Shown one piece after another: positions 20,289-30,385 of a DNA stretch of 39,616 nucleotides (positions within the stretch are counted from its first letter, which is position 1; every line of letters begins with the position of its first letter). The stretch covers positions 1 through 39,616 of the forward strand of contig KV919251.1 of the NCBI GenBank assembly GCA_002049455.2. Direction: 5' to 3'. The notes under the pieces are model-generated. The model saw only the letters and a list, made by a program, of their open reading frames with translations, did not search any database and was not told the origin of the DNA. The position numbers and the translations under genes were made by a program. Source of the DNA: Porphyra umbilicalis. Taxonomy: Eukaryota; Rhodophyta; Bangiophyceae; Bangiales; Bangiaceae.

Positions 20289-21189
20289 GGCCCGTTCGCA
20301 GTTGCAAACCGTGTGACGGTATACCGACGTAACGTTGACCTGATTGGCAGAGCCCGTCACGCGACGGTATACCGGTACAGACATACGCGGGATCCCCGCG
20401 TATGTTTATACCGCGGTATACCGTCTGAGAACGGGGAATTCCACGTCTTGTGTGTTTAAAATTCCTCTTTGGCAAGAACTGTCAAACGACTTGTCGACAA
20501 TCCGGAAGCTCCTCGCGACACACGCCGCTGCGAGCGGGCCTGAGAAGTCGACCCGCGCACCGCAGCCCACTCGAGACGCACCGCGCTGCATGGCACTGTT
20601 CGCTGCAACCCTCCCCACCCGCCGCCCTTTCAAACTTCACACCGTTCCCCCCCACCCCCCCTCCGTTGGGAACAACGATCGCGGCGCGCGACACGGTAGC
20701 TGACCGCCATGGCGGTAGACACTTGCCAAGAGACCGGGGCGAGGTAAGCGAGGACGTAAAATGCCCACCAAGGCATGAAACGCGCCGTCAGACATGCGCA
20801 CTACGCGCTCAAAGTGGGGACCGTAACGAGTCCGCACATGGGAAAAAGAAGCGCGAGTGGTTATGTATTGAGTAGGTGATAAAAAGATACTCGGGCTAGA
20901 GTGCACTACCCCCGCCAGCGACGTCACGAAGGCGCCCGCGCGTAGGGTGGGGAAATGGTCCATGTTGTCGGTCGCCGTGCGTTGACAAGCTGCATGGTGG
21001 TCGGTAGCGCGGTGGATGGTTCGATGGTCGGTCTTGTCCGCGCCTGATGGCGATAGAAATCCTACCTCCCTGACGAATACAATTGTGTACTTGATTTTAT
21101 GTGCGAGACGGTACGCCAAAGGTCTTTCGCAGATATTTACCGCCGTCACGCCGGTATACCGTCAAACGGTTTGCAACTTCGAACGGGCC
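20289..21189. mobile_element. Hairpin element E3 (901 bp), TCA target duplication
   Basis: The ends are GGCCCGTTCGCAGTTGCAAA on the left and, inverted, GGCCCGTTCGAAGTTGCAAA on the right. They match for ~43 bp through ACCGTnTGACGGTATACCG. TCA flanks both sides (20286-20288, 21190-21192). Size, GGCCC ends, TCA duplication and one subterminal hairpin match E2. Its ORFs are short and no transposase was seen, so it is probably non-autonomous. Confidence 0.85.
20363..20425. repeat. 63-base hairpin in E3
   Basis: The outer arms GACGGTATACC (20363-20373, 20415-20425) and inner arms ACATACGCGGG (20381-20391, with the complement at 20395-20405) make a long stem with a small internal mismatch zone. The outer arm repeats the GACGGTATACC motif of the E3 terminal repeat. 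Confidence 0.9.
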
Positions 21190-22779
21190 TCAGACGCTCA
21201 CTATCGGCGCACACCGTATGCTCCCCACACAAAAAATCAAACGACAGAGTCTTGTTGGTCTCGGATGCACCCGTGTACATCTTACCCAGACCAAAAAAAG
21301 CAGCGAAGGCATCCTTCACTTTCACAGAGTCACCGACTGTGTCTGGCAGTCCCACATACCGCACAGTGGCCCGCTTCAACTCCTTTCCCTTCACCTTAAA
21401 AAATGGGCTGGTGGACCCGAGCACCTCCGCGCCCGCCCCAGTCCCAGCCACCCCATGTCCCACCTCTCTCTCGCATCGCTGCATCTCTCCTCACGTGGCC
21501 GACGAGTAATTGGGCAGTATATTCAGCTGCTCCTGGAGTGGGGCGACGACGCTCGCTCGACGACCGGTGACGTCGACTGCTGCTAGCGGGCCCGGCGGGG
21601 GCACTGCGGCCTGTCCGCTGCTGCGGCCCGCCGAGTCAGCCGTGAAGGCCCCGAGGGCACGAGCCGCCGGTCGCGATACCCCGTCATCCTGCAGCGCTGC
21701 AGCAACACGGTTCGACGTCCTAACCGGGGTGGAAGCCGCCGCTCCACCCGATCCGGTCAGATCCACCATTTCGGCCTGCGAAATATGAGTCCGAAAACGA
21801 GTTCCGTCCTCAGGGACGAGCGCCGCAAGTAGCCGCTTGCTACCGCGAGCCGCCTCCTCCTGGGCGCGCTGCATCGGGCTTAGTTTGTCCAGGTCCGAGA
21901 CCATCCGGACATGCATATCCTCCATCTTGTGCTCGGGGCATGCCCATTTCGGCAGGATGCCCCGATGCAACTGCTGCCTCAACGTGTCCGCGGCGTGCCC
22001 TTTCTTGTCGCAGACAGGGTACGCTACAGAGCACTTGCCGCACGTGTGTTGACCGCAGCCGCACAAAACTTCCGGTGCGGTGGCTATCGGGAACCGCCGA
22101 AAGTCGTGACCGGGCAGCCGATATACGCCGCACCGCCGGCTGTGTCGAATGTCTGCCAGGAATGGAAAGGAGCAATCGAAGAGACATGCCATAATCCAGA
22201 AGCGGGCACCGTACACATAGAAGTACAGGGGTCAGACACAGTTCGCGGGCGAGCGTGAGTAAGCGAAGGCAACCTTCGCATCTCCACCGCAGAGCAACTT
22301 CCCAGCAGGTCCGAGAGACAGCCGAAATCCTCCAATTATCGCTGACCACACCGTACCTGTTGGTGAAGAGGCACCACCGGTTAATTGCTCGCTGTCGCCG
22401 CCTTCAGACTTCACGACGAAGAAACACGGACACACTTAGTTGCCACGCGGTCGCGAAAGGAAGAGAGTAACGAGGCGTTGGCACCAACAGGCAGTGTCCT
22501 GCGTAGCGTCGTCGTGTGACGTCAACCCTTACGGTTGAGGTCGGCAACGCGGGACGTTGCGCATCGCTCGCTTCACCATCCGCTGGTAGCCGACGGCGTG
22601 CGACGGCGTCGAAGTTGATGACTGTGTGCAATGCCCAAATCGGGACCATCTGCTCAATCGTCAAAAAATGGTAGTCACTTTCAGGACTTCTGTGAAAAGT
22701 GGAACTGTTCACGAAAAGTCAAGTCCGTTTCTTGACCTTGACTATGACCAGGTCGGCCATAATTGAGAAAACAGCAGTA

Positions 22780-23109
22780 CCACCGGATTATACCCACAGT
22801 TCTCCGTGTTTGGCTTGGATTCCGCGCCACAAATCTGACGGCTGGGCACCCGCTATGATTAGGCGTTAACGGAGATTCTACGCCATAATCCGAAATGCTG
22901 GGCTTGCTCTGAGATCGTCGGTGGATCTCACGTCCTCATCAGAAAGGAGGTCTGTCGGAATACTTATTCCTGGCCAGATCCCTGAACATGTGCCGCTGTG
23001 TCTAGATGAGTTCAGCGACGGGATGTCCGACAAAGGATCTGTATCAAACTAGTCCCGTGACAGCGGTTAACCTCGAGCGAATCCTAGTGTCTATTCTACC
23101 ATTGTGATG
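22780..23109. other. Intergenic
   Basis: Moderate-GC sequence with no long ORF, RNA gene or repeat that I could recognise. Confidence 0.4.
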
Positions 23110-23445
23110 AATTGTGGCGGCTGATTTTAGAGTCCGCGATCTATGGGGCTGTCAACATTTCTGACCTATTCAGACCTCAAGAATCGTCTCGTCACGAACT
23201 GTCGAACGCCGCCTTCGCCATCTGCACTGAATCAAATCCCAGAGCAGGGATGTAATTTTCTCGATCCACGACGTTCTGCTGACTTTAGCCCAGAACCAGG
23301 AAAGGACTGGCCAGATCACCCATGAAGGGGGATCGCGACTCAGGATTGACCCGTGTGACTTTAGATCGAACAATCTCTAACTCGCCGTATCTCCGTTCGA
23401 TGAAGCTCACCTAGATCGCGGATTCTAAAATCAGCCGCCACAATT
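23110..23445. mobile_element. MITE with 34-bp terminal inverted repeats
   Basis: The left terminus AATTGTGGCGGCTGATTTTA continues AGTCCGCGATCTA. The right terminus is its complement with one mismatch (23412-23445). The 336-bp element has no coding capacity. The target duplication is unclear, since the palindromic AATT may be terminus or duplication. Superfamily unknown. Confidence 0.85.
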
Positions 23446-23688
23446 GATCCCCAGGGGATCAAATGGTCCCACCTTTCACTGCAGTGCACACAGGAATCCG
23501 CTGGCCGGGGAGCAATTCTGGCTACAGATGTTCCAGGCACGTGCGTGCAATACCCTGGCCTTCAGGTCGGAGCGCGCGCTCGGTGACGCATCGACACCGG
23601 GCGCACCGGCCGTCTCCATAGCCGCGAGTGTGCACGGGGGCACGTACAGCCACGTTGCCGTGGCAGGGGGAACATGGGGCGGGGAAAG
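23446..23688. other. Spacer between MITE and CACTA element
   Basis: An open + frame (23444-23728) encodes FWLQMFQARACNTLAF and similar sequence without a known domain. It may be a relic interrupted by the CACTA insertion. Confidence 0.3.
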
Positions 23689-23703
23689 CCCTACGGGAAA
23701 AAA

Positions 23704-23768
23704 CGGGCGGAAAACCGGCCTCTCCTAAAGGAAACCGGCATACTCGACTCACTATTCCGGTTTTGTGG
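23704..23768. repeat. Left subterminal CCGGT-type repeats of the CACTA element
   Basis: It contains GAAAACCGGCCTCTCC, GGAAACCGGCATACTC and ATTCCGGTTTTGT in both orientations. Multiple short subterminal repeats are typical of CACTA element ends. Confidence 0.7.
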
Positions 23769-24002
23769 CACCCGTTGGGGATCGACTGTCGTGCTGACAG
23801 TAATCGTCTCACGGATGCATCACTTTGCTGACAGCAAACCGAATCAGATGCGATCTGTAAAGATCACGCGGCCTGAAGCGCAATTCTTCGACTTCGCCAG
23901 TTCCCAACGGGTCAGTGTGAGCACATCGCACGTCCGATCCATCGCCAGGCGGTCAGGCGCGGGTGCGCGCTACATTGTGCGACAAGGCTCTTCACGGCCA
24001 TC

Positions 24003-26649
24003 ATGGGGGTGTTGTACGAGTGCCCGTGCGCGATATGCTCCCGTCACCCATGTGGCGGCACGTACGTGAGCAGGGCAACTTTTTACCGTCATGGTGGTAG
24101 CAATAGGGCCCTGAGCAGAGCCAAGCGCCGCCGAACCGATGACGCGGCTGCGGACGAGGAACCAAGCGCGCTGGATCCAGGCCATGACGGTAGCGTCGAG
24201 GAGGAGGAGGCCGGCGACGGCGCTCATGCCACCGGCGGAGATGAACAAGACGAGGAGACGGATGGCGGCGTGTTCGACCGTGCTGGCGGTGGCTCCGTCG
24301 TTGCATGGGCCGTGGACGGGCGCGGGTCAGATAGTGGCGGAGATGGCGACGGCAGTGTCAAGTCCGACGGCAGTGATGATGGCGAGCCGCTGGAGGAGGA
24401 GGATCTACCCCTGGACGTGTTGCAGAACTTCCCGCTTTCTGATGGAGACGACGACAATGAAGAAGGCGAAAACTCTGAAGACCCTGGGCTTCTTCTTCAG
24501 CAGGAGCTTCAGCCCCTGGATGACGCGCCGCACGGGGCTCCCGACAATGAGCACGTCGGGCAGTCCACGCCGGCTGCTGTTGCCACTAACGGGGTGGTCT
24601 TGTCGCCAGAGACCTTCGCCGACATGGTCCAAGAATTTGTGGCGTTCAACTTCGCGCAAGAGTACAACCTACCTCGAGAAGCGCTGGCCACCATGCTGAA
24701 GCAGAGGACTCACAGCGGGCTCAAGAACAGGACACCGTACAAGCTGGACAAGTTTGTCAACAACGCGGTGCGCCTCGAGGAGAAGATCGTGGATTGCTGC
24801 CGGAACGGCTGCCTGGCGTACACGGCTAACCACGCGCACGCTACGTAGTGTCCCTTTTGCAAGGTAGGGCGGTACAACTCTCAAGGGCAACCAGCCAAGA
24901 CGACGCAGTACTGGAAAATAGCGCCATGGATGGCCATGATGCTGGCAGACCCGGACAATGGACCCGACATGATTAAATTGAACAAGAACGCGCTTTCTGA
25001 TGCCGAGAAGGCGCGAACAGTGTTCAAGGATTTCTACCACAGCGATATCTACCGTGATCTGGTGAAGAAGGGCATCATCAAGTCGCCTATGGACATCTTC
25101 GTAAGCTTGGGGGCCGACGGATACGAAGCCTGGAATCAGAGCGGCTATCAAGGATGGCCTATCATGCTCACTATCATGAGTATGCCCACCTCGACGCGGT
25201 TCAAGATTTCTTCGCAGCTGCTAGTAACGGTCACCCCGGGTCCTAAAGAGCCAAAGGATCTAGAGTCTTTTCTCCATCCTGTCATGGAAGAGCTCAACCT
25301 GCTGGCGCGCGGGGTGCCCGGGTTCAAGGTCGCAGGAGTGGATGGGCCACAAGAGGTTCGAGTCCTCTTGCTCCAAATGCCGTCGGACATGCTCGGTGGC
25401 AACAAGATGACTGGCATGAAGGGCAGCAATGGTCGACAGCCAAGTCGCTTCCAGGACTTCCATGGTGTCTGGGTGGAGGGCTCCAACCACTATTACTTTC
25501 CAGACAAGGACCCGTCGAGCAAATCTGCGTCCCGTGCCAAGATTTTTGACATCAAGGACTACAACAAGAACCGACGGACGGCTTCCTCAAGAACCGAAGC
25601 TGTAGACATCATTGAAGCGGCCCGATTGCAGAACCGGTCCAAGACTTTTGTAGAGCGATTGATGCGGGACAGCGGGTGCAAAGGCTACTCCCTCATGGCG
25701 TGTCCCAGCCCGGCGGACAAGGCAGCCTATCCCCACATGAGCTACTTATGGGACATCGGGCCTTCTTCCGCGCCGTACGACGTCATGCACCTGGTGCTAC
25801 AGAACAATGTATCCAACCTGTGGCGACTGTTCTCAGGCGTGTGGAAGGACTCCAACAAGGCTCCACACAAGTGGGCTATGACGGAGAGCGTCGCAGATCT
25901 CGTGGGTGCCGAGATTGCGGCGGCCCGAGCGACTGTGCCCCTATTTCAAGCCCGTGGGCTGCGAAATGTCAAGACTCACTACAAGTCGTACAAGGCGGTT
26001 GAGTGGATGTTCTTTGTGCTGAGCACAGGCCCTGCTGCTCTAGCTGGGCGCATTCCAGCGGAGACCTACAAGATGTTTATGTGCCTCGTGCGCGCATGCC
26101 GCCTGATCTTTGTTCCGGACGACCTCCCTGTGAGCGATGTGGCGACCCTCAAGACGGAGCTGGAAAACTTCTGCGGCCTCTTGTACAAGAAGGCGTACGG
26201 AGGTGACATCAAGAACATCACGCTGTGCCTCTCCACAGTTGTGGCTCTACTGGACATCCCGTACAACATAGAAGCGTGCGGGCCTGTATGGAGCTACTGG
26301 CAGTTTCCCATGGAGCGCTACATCGGCACGCTTCCTGCGCTCATGCGCTCTCGGTCCAGCCCGCACGCGGCGCTGATGAATGCGGTGGCGCGAAAGTACA
26401 GGGCGGACTTGATTGCCTCGCACGCGTCTTCCTTCCACCGCGAGCTGTGCACAGACGCCAGTGGGCGAGACCCCTGCGCGCAGCCGGAGTACTCGCGCAA
26501 TTCCTCTGCCTTCCCGTCCAAGGAGAACCGGCAGATGACGTTGATGTCATCGCGCAAGAGTCCAGAGGTGATGGCTGGCCATGAGCTGCAGAGTCTGCTC
26601 AAGGTGTTGGAGCGCAACCGGCAAGGCGCTCTACCTTCGCAGATCTTCG
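24003..26649 (+). pseudogene. CACTA TNP2-type transposase with one in-frame stop
   Basis: The ATG at 24003 opens a frame with an N-terminal Cys-rich segment (CPCAICSRHPCGG) and an acidic region. It then reaches GCLAYTANHAHAT, where a TAG at 24846-24848 interrupts just before CPFC, the typical TNP2 zinc-knuckle. The same frame continues without break through the catalytic domain: GADGYEAW (D372), SSAPYDVMHLVL (D593), and VWSYWQFPMERYIGTL (E771) of the DUF4218-like part. So a single nonsense codon separates it from a full transposase of ~880 residues. After ~26649 the frame turns into Pro/Arg/His-rich sequence lacking conservation, and GTAAGA at 26650 looks like a splice donor. The transposase would excise and insert the element. 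The TAG may be a true inactivating mutation, read-through or a sequence error. Confidence 0.9.
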
Positions 26650-27000
26650 GTAAGAAGTACTTTCGTGCGGTCCTCCCCTCGGGAGCAGTATCTCACCGAC
26701 CGCCCGCCGCTCACCGCCGCTCACCGTCGCCTGCTCATCCCCACCTCCCATCTCATTGGACGAGGAGAGGGGCTCAACAGGGACCGTCAGGTGAGGTTGC
26801 CCCCAGGGAAAGGACGCTGCCCCCAAGACCAGCCCCTGTCGCGACAGCCGCGCAAGCTTTACTTGAAGACTACGAGGCCCAACCTAGACAAACCATCCGT
26901 CCGACGCCACCCCCCACACAACCACCCTCCCTCGCAAACTCGTTCGTCCGCCACTCGCCCCCCCACAGCGGTGGCCCACTCTGCTGCCACCCACGCAGCC

Positions 27001-27987
27001 ATGGCGCCCCCGGCCGTCAACACGCTGTCGGTCGACTGGTTCGACCACTTGCCCTCGACCTACCGCTCGCTCTACCTCGCCCGTCGCGGTGGTGGCGGCA
27101 CCCCCGACGGGCAACCGGCCGGAGCACCTCCACGCTGGCCACACGTCGCCACCCGCGGACCCGCGCTCATACCGGGCGACCTGCCACGCGTCCACGCCGA
27201 GCATCCTCCCGCCAACCACCATCCCGCCGCATGCCCCGCCGCCGCTACCACGCCTTCGACTACCGACGCGGACGCCCACCGCACGCGCCTGATGCAGCTC
27301 GAGGCGCTCGCCTCTATGGAGGCTGTCGTCCTGGCTTGTGCCGCCGCCCAAGATGTCGTCAGCAAGGACAACGCCTTCAAGGCAGGCGCTACCCTTCGAC
27401 GCTTAGCGGAAGACGACGTCAAGGTCGTTGCCCGCGGCTGGAGCGGTGGCGCCATCGGCGGCATTGACGGCGTCCCGCTCCCCGTCGGCGCTACCCGCGA
27501 CATTCGCCGTCCCCGTAACACCAGCCTCAAGGGCAATAACGTCGTCAAGGGCGGCCTCTGTGGCGTTAACCCCAAGGACAAGAAGGTCATCCTCGCCGTC
27601 GTCCGCAAGGCCGTCGTTGATCACTTCTTTATCGGCCGCTCCTTTTGTCGGCAGAGCTCGGGCGACGTCGCCAAGTCCGCTGCCGACGTCGAGGCGGCCT
27701 GCCCGACGTTGGCCCGCGCCCAGTGGAGCTGGGCGGCGTGCGCCCTGCTCGCGCGCGCCGTCCGGCATCGCAACGAGGCTGAGGCACGCAAGATGAAGGA
27801 CAAGGTGGCGGAACTGGCGGCCGCGTCGGCGGCCACGTACAAGACCCCAAAGGAGGCCGAGGTGGCGACGCCCGAGCGGCACTACACACCCGCCGATGAC
27901 AACCAGGATGCGGCCGGTGGTCGCGGCTCCGACAGCGACGGCGCCGAGGACAGCGACGACGGGGAGGCCTTTGTTTCTTGTCTGTGA
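27001..27987 (+). CDS. Second protein of the CACTA element (or transposase C-terminal exon)
   Basis: An ATG at 27001 in a strong context (agccATGG) gives 328 residues. Features are a Pro/His-rich N-terminus, a central conserved-looking block (NNVVKGGLCGVNPKDKKVIL), a basic helical segment (RHRNEAEARKMKDKVAELAA) and an acidic Asp/Ser-rich tail (SDSDGAEDSDDGEAF). CACTA elements often encode a second DNA-binding protein with a TNPA-like role; I infer that role from position only. A splice from 26649 to 26999 would fuse it in frame to the transposase, since the acceptor CCCACGCAG immediately precedes it. Confidence 0.7.
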   Translation: MAPPAVNTLSVDWFDHLPSTYRSLYLARRGGGGTPDGQPAGAPPRWPHVATRGPALIPGDLPRVHAEHPPANHHPAACPAAATTPSTTDADAHRTRLMQLEALASMEAVVLACAAAQDVVSKDNAFKAGATLRRLAEDDVKVVARGWSGGAIGGIDGVPLPVGATRDIRRPRNTSLKGNNVVKGGLCGVNPKDKKVILAVVRKAVVDHFFIGRSFCRQSSGDVAKSAADVEAACPTLARAQWSWAACALLARAVRHRNEAEARKMKDKVAELAAASAATYKTPKEAEVATPERHYTPADDNQDAAGGRGSDSDGAEDSDDGEAFVSCL

Positions 27988-28309
27988 CCTTTTGTGTACC
28001 ACCACTAATGTAGTGTTAACGTTGTGTCATTAAACATTGGCGAGCTACGTAGCTCTTTAAAGTAACAACCTGCTGCCTATAGCGTCCTACATACTGTACT
28101 AAACCATGAATGCCGTATTAGGGGAATGATTAAATGGAATATTCACGTATCGGTACAATTCGAGATCCTGTCCCGGGGCCGCGCACCAGCCTGTGGTGTG
28201 GATGCAACGTCGCTCTCCATCCCTATTGGTCGATGATAAAATGAACGGATGAACGTGACGGAGCTCTGCCGCAGTCCCTGGTCTTCGCGGTCCTCATGAG
28301 CCCAGGTAT

Positions 28310-28480
28310 GCCGGTTTTTTGCCGTGAGGAGGTCTGAGACACCGGTCATTGTCTCACTGATGCCGGTTTTTTCCGGAATACTTGCGTCCCCTGATGGGCC
28401 CTGTGGTGCTTCCCTAAGTTTAGGAAACCGGCATAGTTCTCGATAGGAGTATGCCGGTTTTTGACTCCGGCTTTTTCCGT
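28310..28480. repeat. Right subterminal CCGGT-type repeats of the CACTA element
   Basis: Four copies of TATGCCGGTTTTT or its complement occur (28311-28323, 28361-28373, 28426-28437, 28449-28462). They mirror those at the left end. Confidence 0.75.
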
Positions 28481-28485
28481 AGGGG

Positions 28486-30022
28486 AAGGGGTGCCGCCTC
28501 CGGCACCGCAGCGGCGGCGGCCCGCCGGCGTCGCACGAAGCCCGCGGGAGGGGCCATCTTTCCGCCGCGCAGCGCACCTGCGCACGGCTGGCGGAGCGAC
28601 AGACACGGCGTACGGGCGGGAGGGTGGGACCGACCACCGCGCAACGGAGCGCATCTAACCGCGCTGCTAGATGGCGTCAAAATCCGCCGACGAGCCGCCG
28701 CAACTGAAGCCAGCGCGCTGGCACGATCACCCGAGGGTCATCGCGGGCGCGTCAAACCCCGGAAGACGCTGCGCGCGGTCGCCGCGCGCAACTCGGGGCG
28801 GTGGGGGCGGGCAGGGGGGCAGGCGCCGTCCGGGCCCTGCGACCCTTGTGGCAGGACAGTTCTTCTCAGCCACGTAACTGTATTCGCTTTTGGCGTCATC
28901 GCGACTCTTCGAACGCTGACACGCCCTCAGATCCCTGAGGACACGAATGCAGACAGCCACCCCTGAAACGCAGAGCAATTCCCGTGATGTAAGTATATGT
29001 GCGCATCACTACACTTTGAGAGCACCCTGTCCTAAAGGCCAGGGAATTAGCTCAGCAATGACGGTTTAGTCGTGGGCCGGCATATGGAGCTTTAACTCTG
29101 GGTCAAAACTTCTTAATAAGCGTGGTTACGTCAAATTTTAGTGCGCCCAGGAGTACCACAAGGTGGGGGAGAGGCCGCTGCCTGGACGTAGAAAGGCGCG
29201 TCGCCTGCGCCCAGGTATCTCGAAGCACCTGGGAAATCGTTGGGAAGACGGTAGCACGCCAATGTGGGACTCACTCCGACATCTTTCGGGGTTCTTTGAG
29301 GGACAGTCCCCCCCCAGAGGCAGTGAACGCTTGGACACGCGGGGGGGTCAAGACTTGCAGAAGAATGCACAAAAACAACGAGGTGGCGGCCCCATGGATG
29401 ATAGAAGGCGTATGAAAATATCCGGGGCAAAAAAAGGGAGGGGGGAGGTGGGGGGGGCTGGACGAAGGTCAACTCGTAATGTCCCCCACCACCTTTTTTC
29501 GGCCCAGTCGGAGTACCTGCTGGTTGGAGTTCCGGCAGCCCCCAGCGCGCTAAGAGCCTTAATATGGAGTGTACATGGCCTCCCTTGATCCTCGAGGCCA
29601 CTCTCTCACGTAGAGAGCGGCAGTGAAGGACCACGGTGGAGCCATCAGGGCGCTTTTTTCCAGTCATTGCAAGAAGAAATCGCAGCTGGCTGGCTTTCTG
29701 GGAGGGGGGGGAAGGGAAGACCGACGTTGGGCCTACCAGAATGGGCTTTTCTTGTTCACTTCTTGCGGGGCTTTTCTGTAGCAACCGTGTATAGGGCGCT
29801 GTCCCCTCGCAGAGCTTGCGCCGATTCTCCAATTCTGCATGGTCTGGAGGGGAAGCGCGTCAGCCCGAGTTTGTAGGCACCTAATCATCCGGTTTCATGA
29901 AGCAACGCTGGGATCCACGATTTCGACATGGGATCAAATGATCACGTCGTTGAGATCAAATGATCACAGAGCGTGGTAGAAGAGACACTAGACGGCACAC
30001 CAAGTAATAGTTTTCTCCTCTG
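28486..30022. other. Mixed sequence, no supported gene
   Basis: 28486-28870 is GC-rich. 29131-29832 holds overlapping open frames on both strands (233 residues on minus) without a recognisable domain. Near 29895 a TTTCATGAAGCAACGC block resembles the hairpin core of elements E1/E2, followed by GATCAAATGATCAC repeats. It may be a decayed copy. Confidence 0.4.
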
Positions 30023-30385
30023 TATTGCTGTCTTCCCAATTTTGGCCGATGCCGTCGATGTCAAGAGGGGAAATGAACTGTGCGACAGTAACAGCGTGTA
30101 GCACCCTGTAGCACCCTGTAACAGTAACTGCGTGTAGCACCCCGTAGCACCCTGTAACAATAGCAGCGCGCACCATCCCGTAGCAGCCTTGTAGCAGCCG
30201 GTAACAGTAACAACCTGTAGCAGCCGGTGGCAGCCTGCAACAGTAACAGCGTGTAGCACCCTGTAGCACCCTGTAACAGTAACAGCCATCCAGTCGGCCA
30301 GACAAAGTCAATCGACAAATGGGCAGTCGACCGAGATCCTGTCTTGACTTCGACCACATCGGCCAAAATCGGGAAGACAGCAATA
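30023..30385. mobile_element. MITE, TTGCTGTCTTCCC family, long copy with internal minisatellite
   Basis: The termini TATTGCTGTCTTCCCAATTT and, inverted, TATTGCTGTCTTCCCGATTT match for ~48 bp. TA lies at each edge. The right arm is homologous to the left arm of the 4051-4213 copy (CTGCCCATTnGTCG, CTGGATGGCTG), so they are family members in opposite orientation. The 200-base excess here is a tandem array. Confidence 0.9.
30094..30285. repeat. 36-bp minisatellite inside the MITE, ~5 units
   Basis: The unit is GCGTGTAGCACCCTGTAGCA plus CCCTGTAACAGTAACA, repeated about 5.3 times with divergence in the middle units. It is built from a shorter ~10-base GTAGCACCCT sub-repeat. The 36-base period keeps frame, which explains repetitive Tyr/Cys/Leu-rich ORFs across it. 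Confidence 0.9.

Larger units (their letters stand above)
20161..22649 (-). pseudogene. Four-exon zinc-cluster protein gene interrupted by element E3
   Basis: The minus-strand model is exon 1 22649-22533 (ATG at 22649-22647), exon 2 22408-22357, exon 3 22152-21495 and exon 4 21407-20161, with element E3 and one TCA copy inside exon 4. The introns (124, 204 and 87 nt) have donors GTAAGG, GTACGG and GTGAGG and all end in AG. All three junction phases match. With E3 removed, the exons total 1170 bases, 390 codons including the stop at 20161-20163. Exon 3 carries a Cys/His cluster (CGCGQHTCGKC...C...WACPEH) that could bind zinc, then a disordered region. Exon 4 encodes a compact-looking C-terminus (FFKVKGKELKRATVRY). 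I do not recognise the family. It may be a host gene or the second gene of a transposon. Confidence 0.65.
17911..22779. mobile_element. Candidate large TA-flanked element with MITE-family termini
   Basis: The left end at 17911 reads TATTGCTGTCTTCCCAATTT. The right end at 22779, inverted, reads TACTGCTGTTTTCTCAATTA and continues GGCCGACCTGGTCATAGTCA. Both match the termini of the MITEs at 4051-4213 and 30023-30385. Between them lie an IS630/Tc1-like transposase (+) and a multi-exon gene (minus) carrying hairpin element E3. Without E3 the element would be about 4.0 kb with two convergent genes, unusual for Tc1/mariner. The two ends may instead be unrelated solo termini. Confidence 0.4.
23689..28485 (+). 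mobile_element. CACTA/EnSpm-type DNA transposon, ~4.8 kb
   Basis: The left end CCCTACGGGAAAAAACGGGC and the inverted right end CCCCTACGGAAAAAGCCGGA match imperfectly. AAG lies outside both (23686-23688, 28486-28488), consistent with the 3-bp duplication usual for CACTA elements. Subterminal copies of AAACCGGCATACTC / TATGCCGGTTTT cluster at both ends, like the transposase-binding repeats of this superfamily. It encodes a TNP2-type transposase and a second protein. The termini do not read CACTA. Confidence 0.75.

Noticed and set aside
30094..30285. Regular 36-bp repeats as a CRISPR array
   Set aside because: Units are contiguous tandem repeats without unique spacers, lie inside a MITE, and the genome is eukaryotic.
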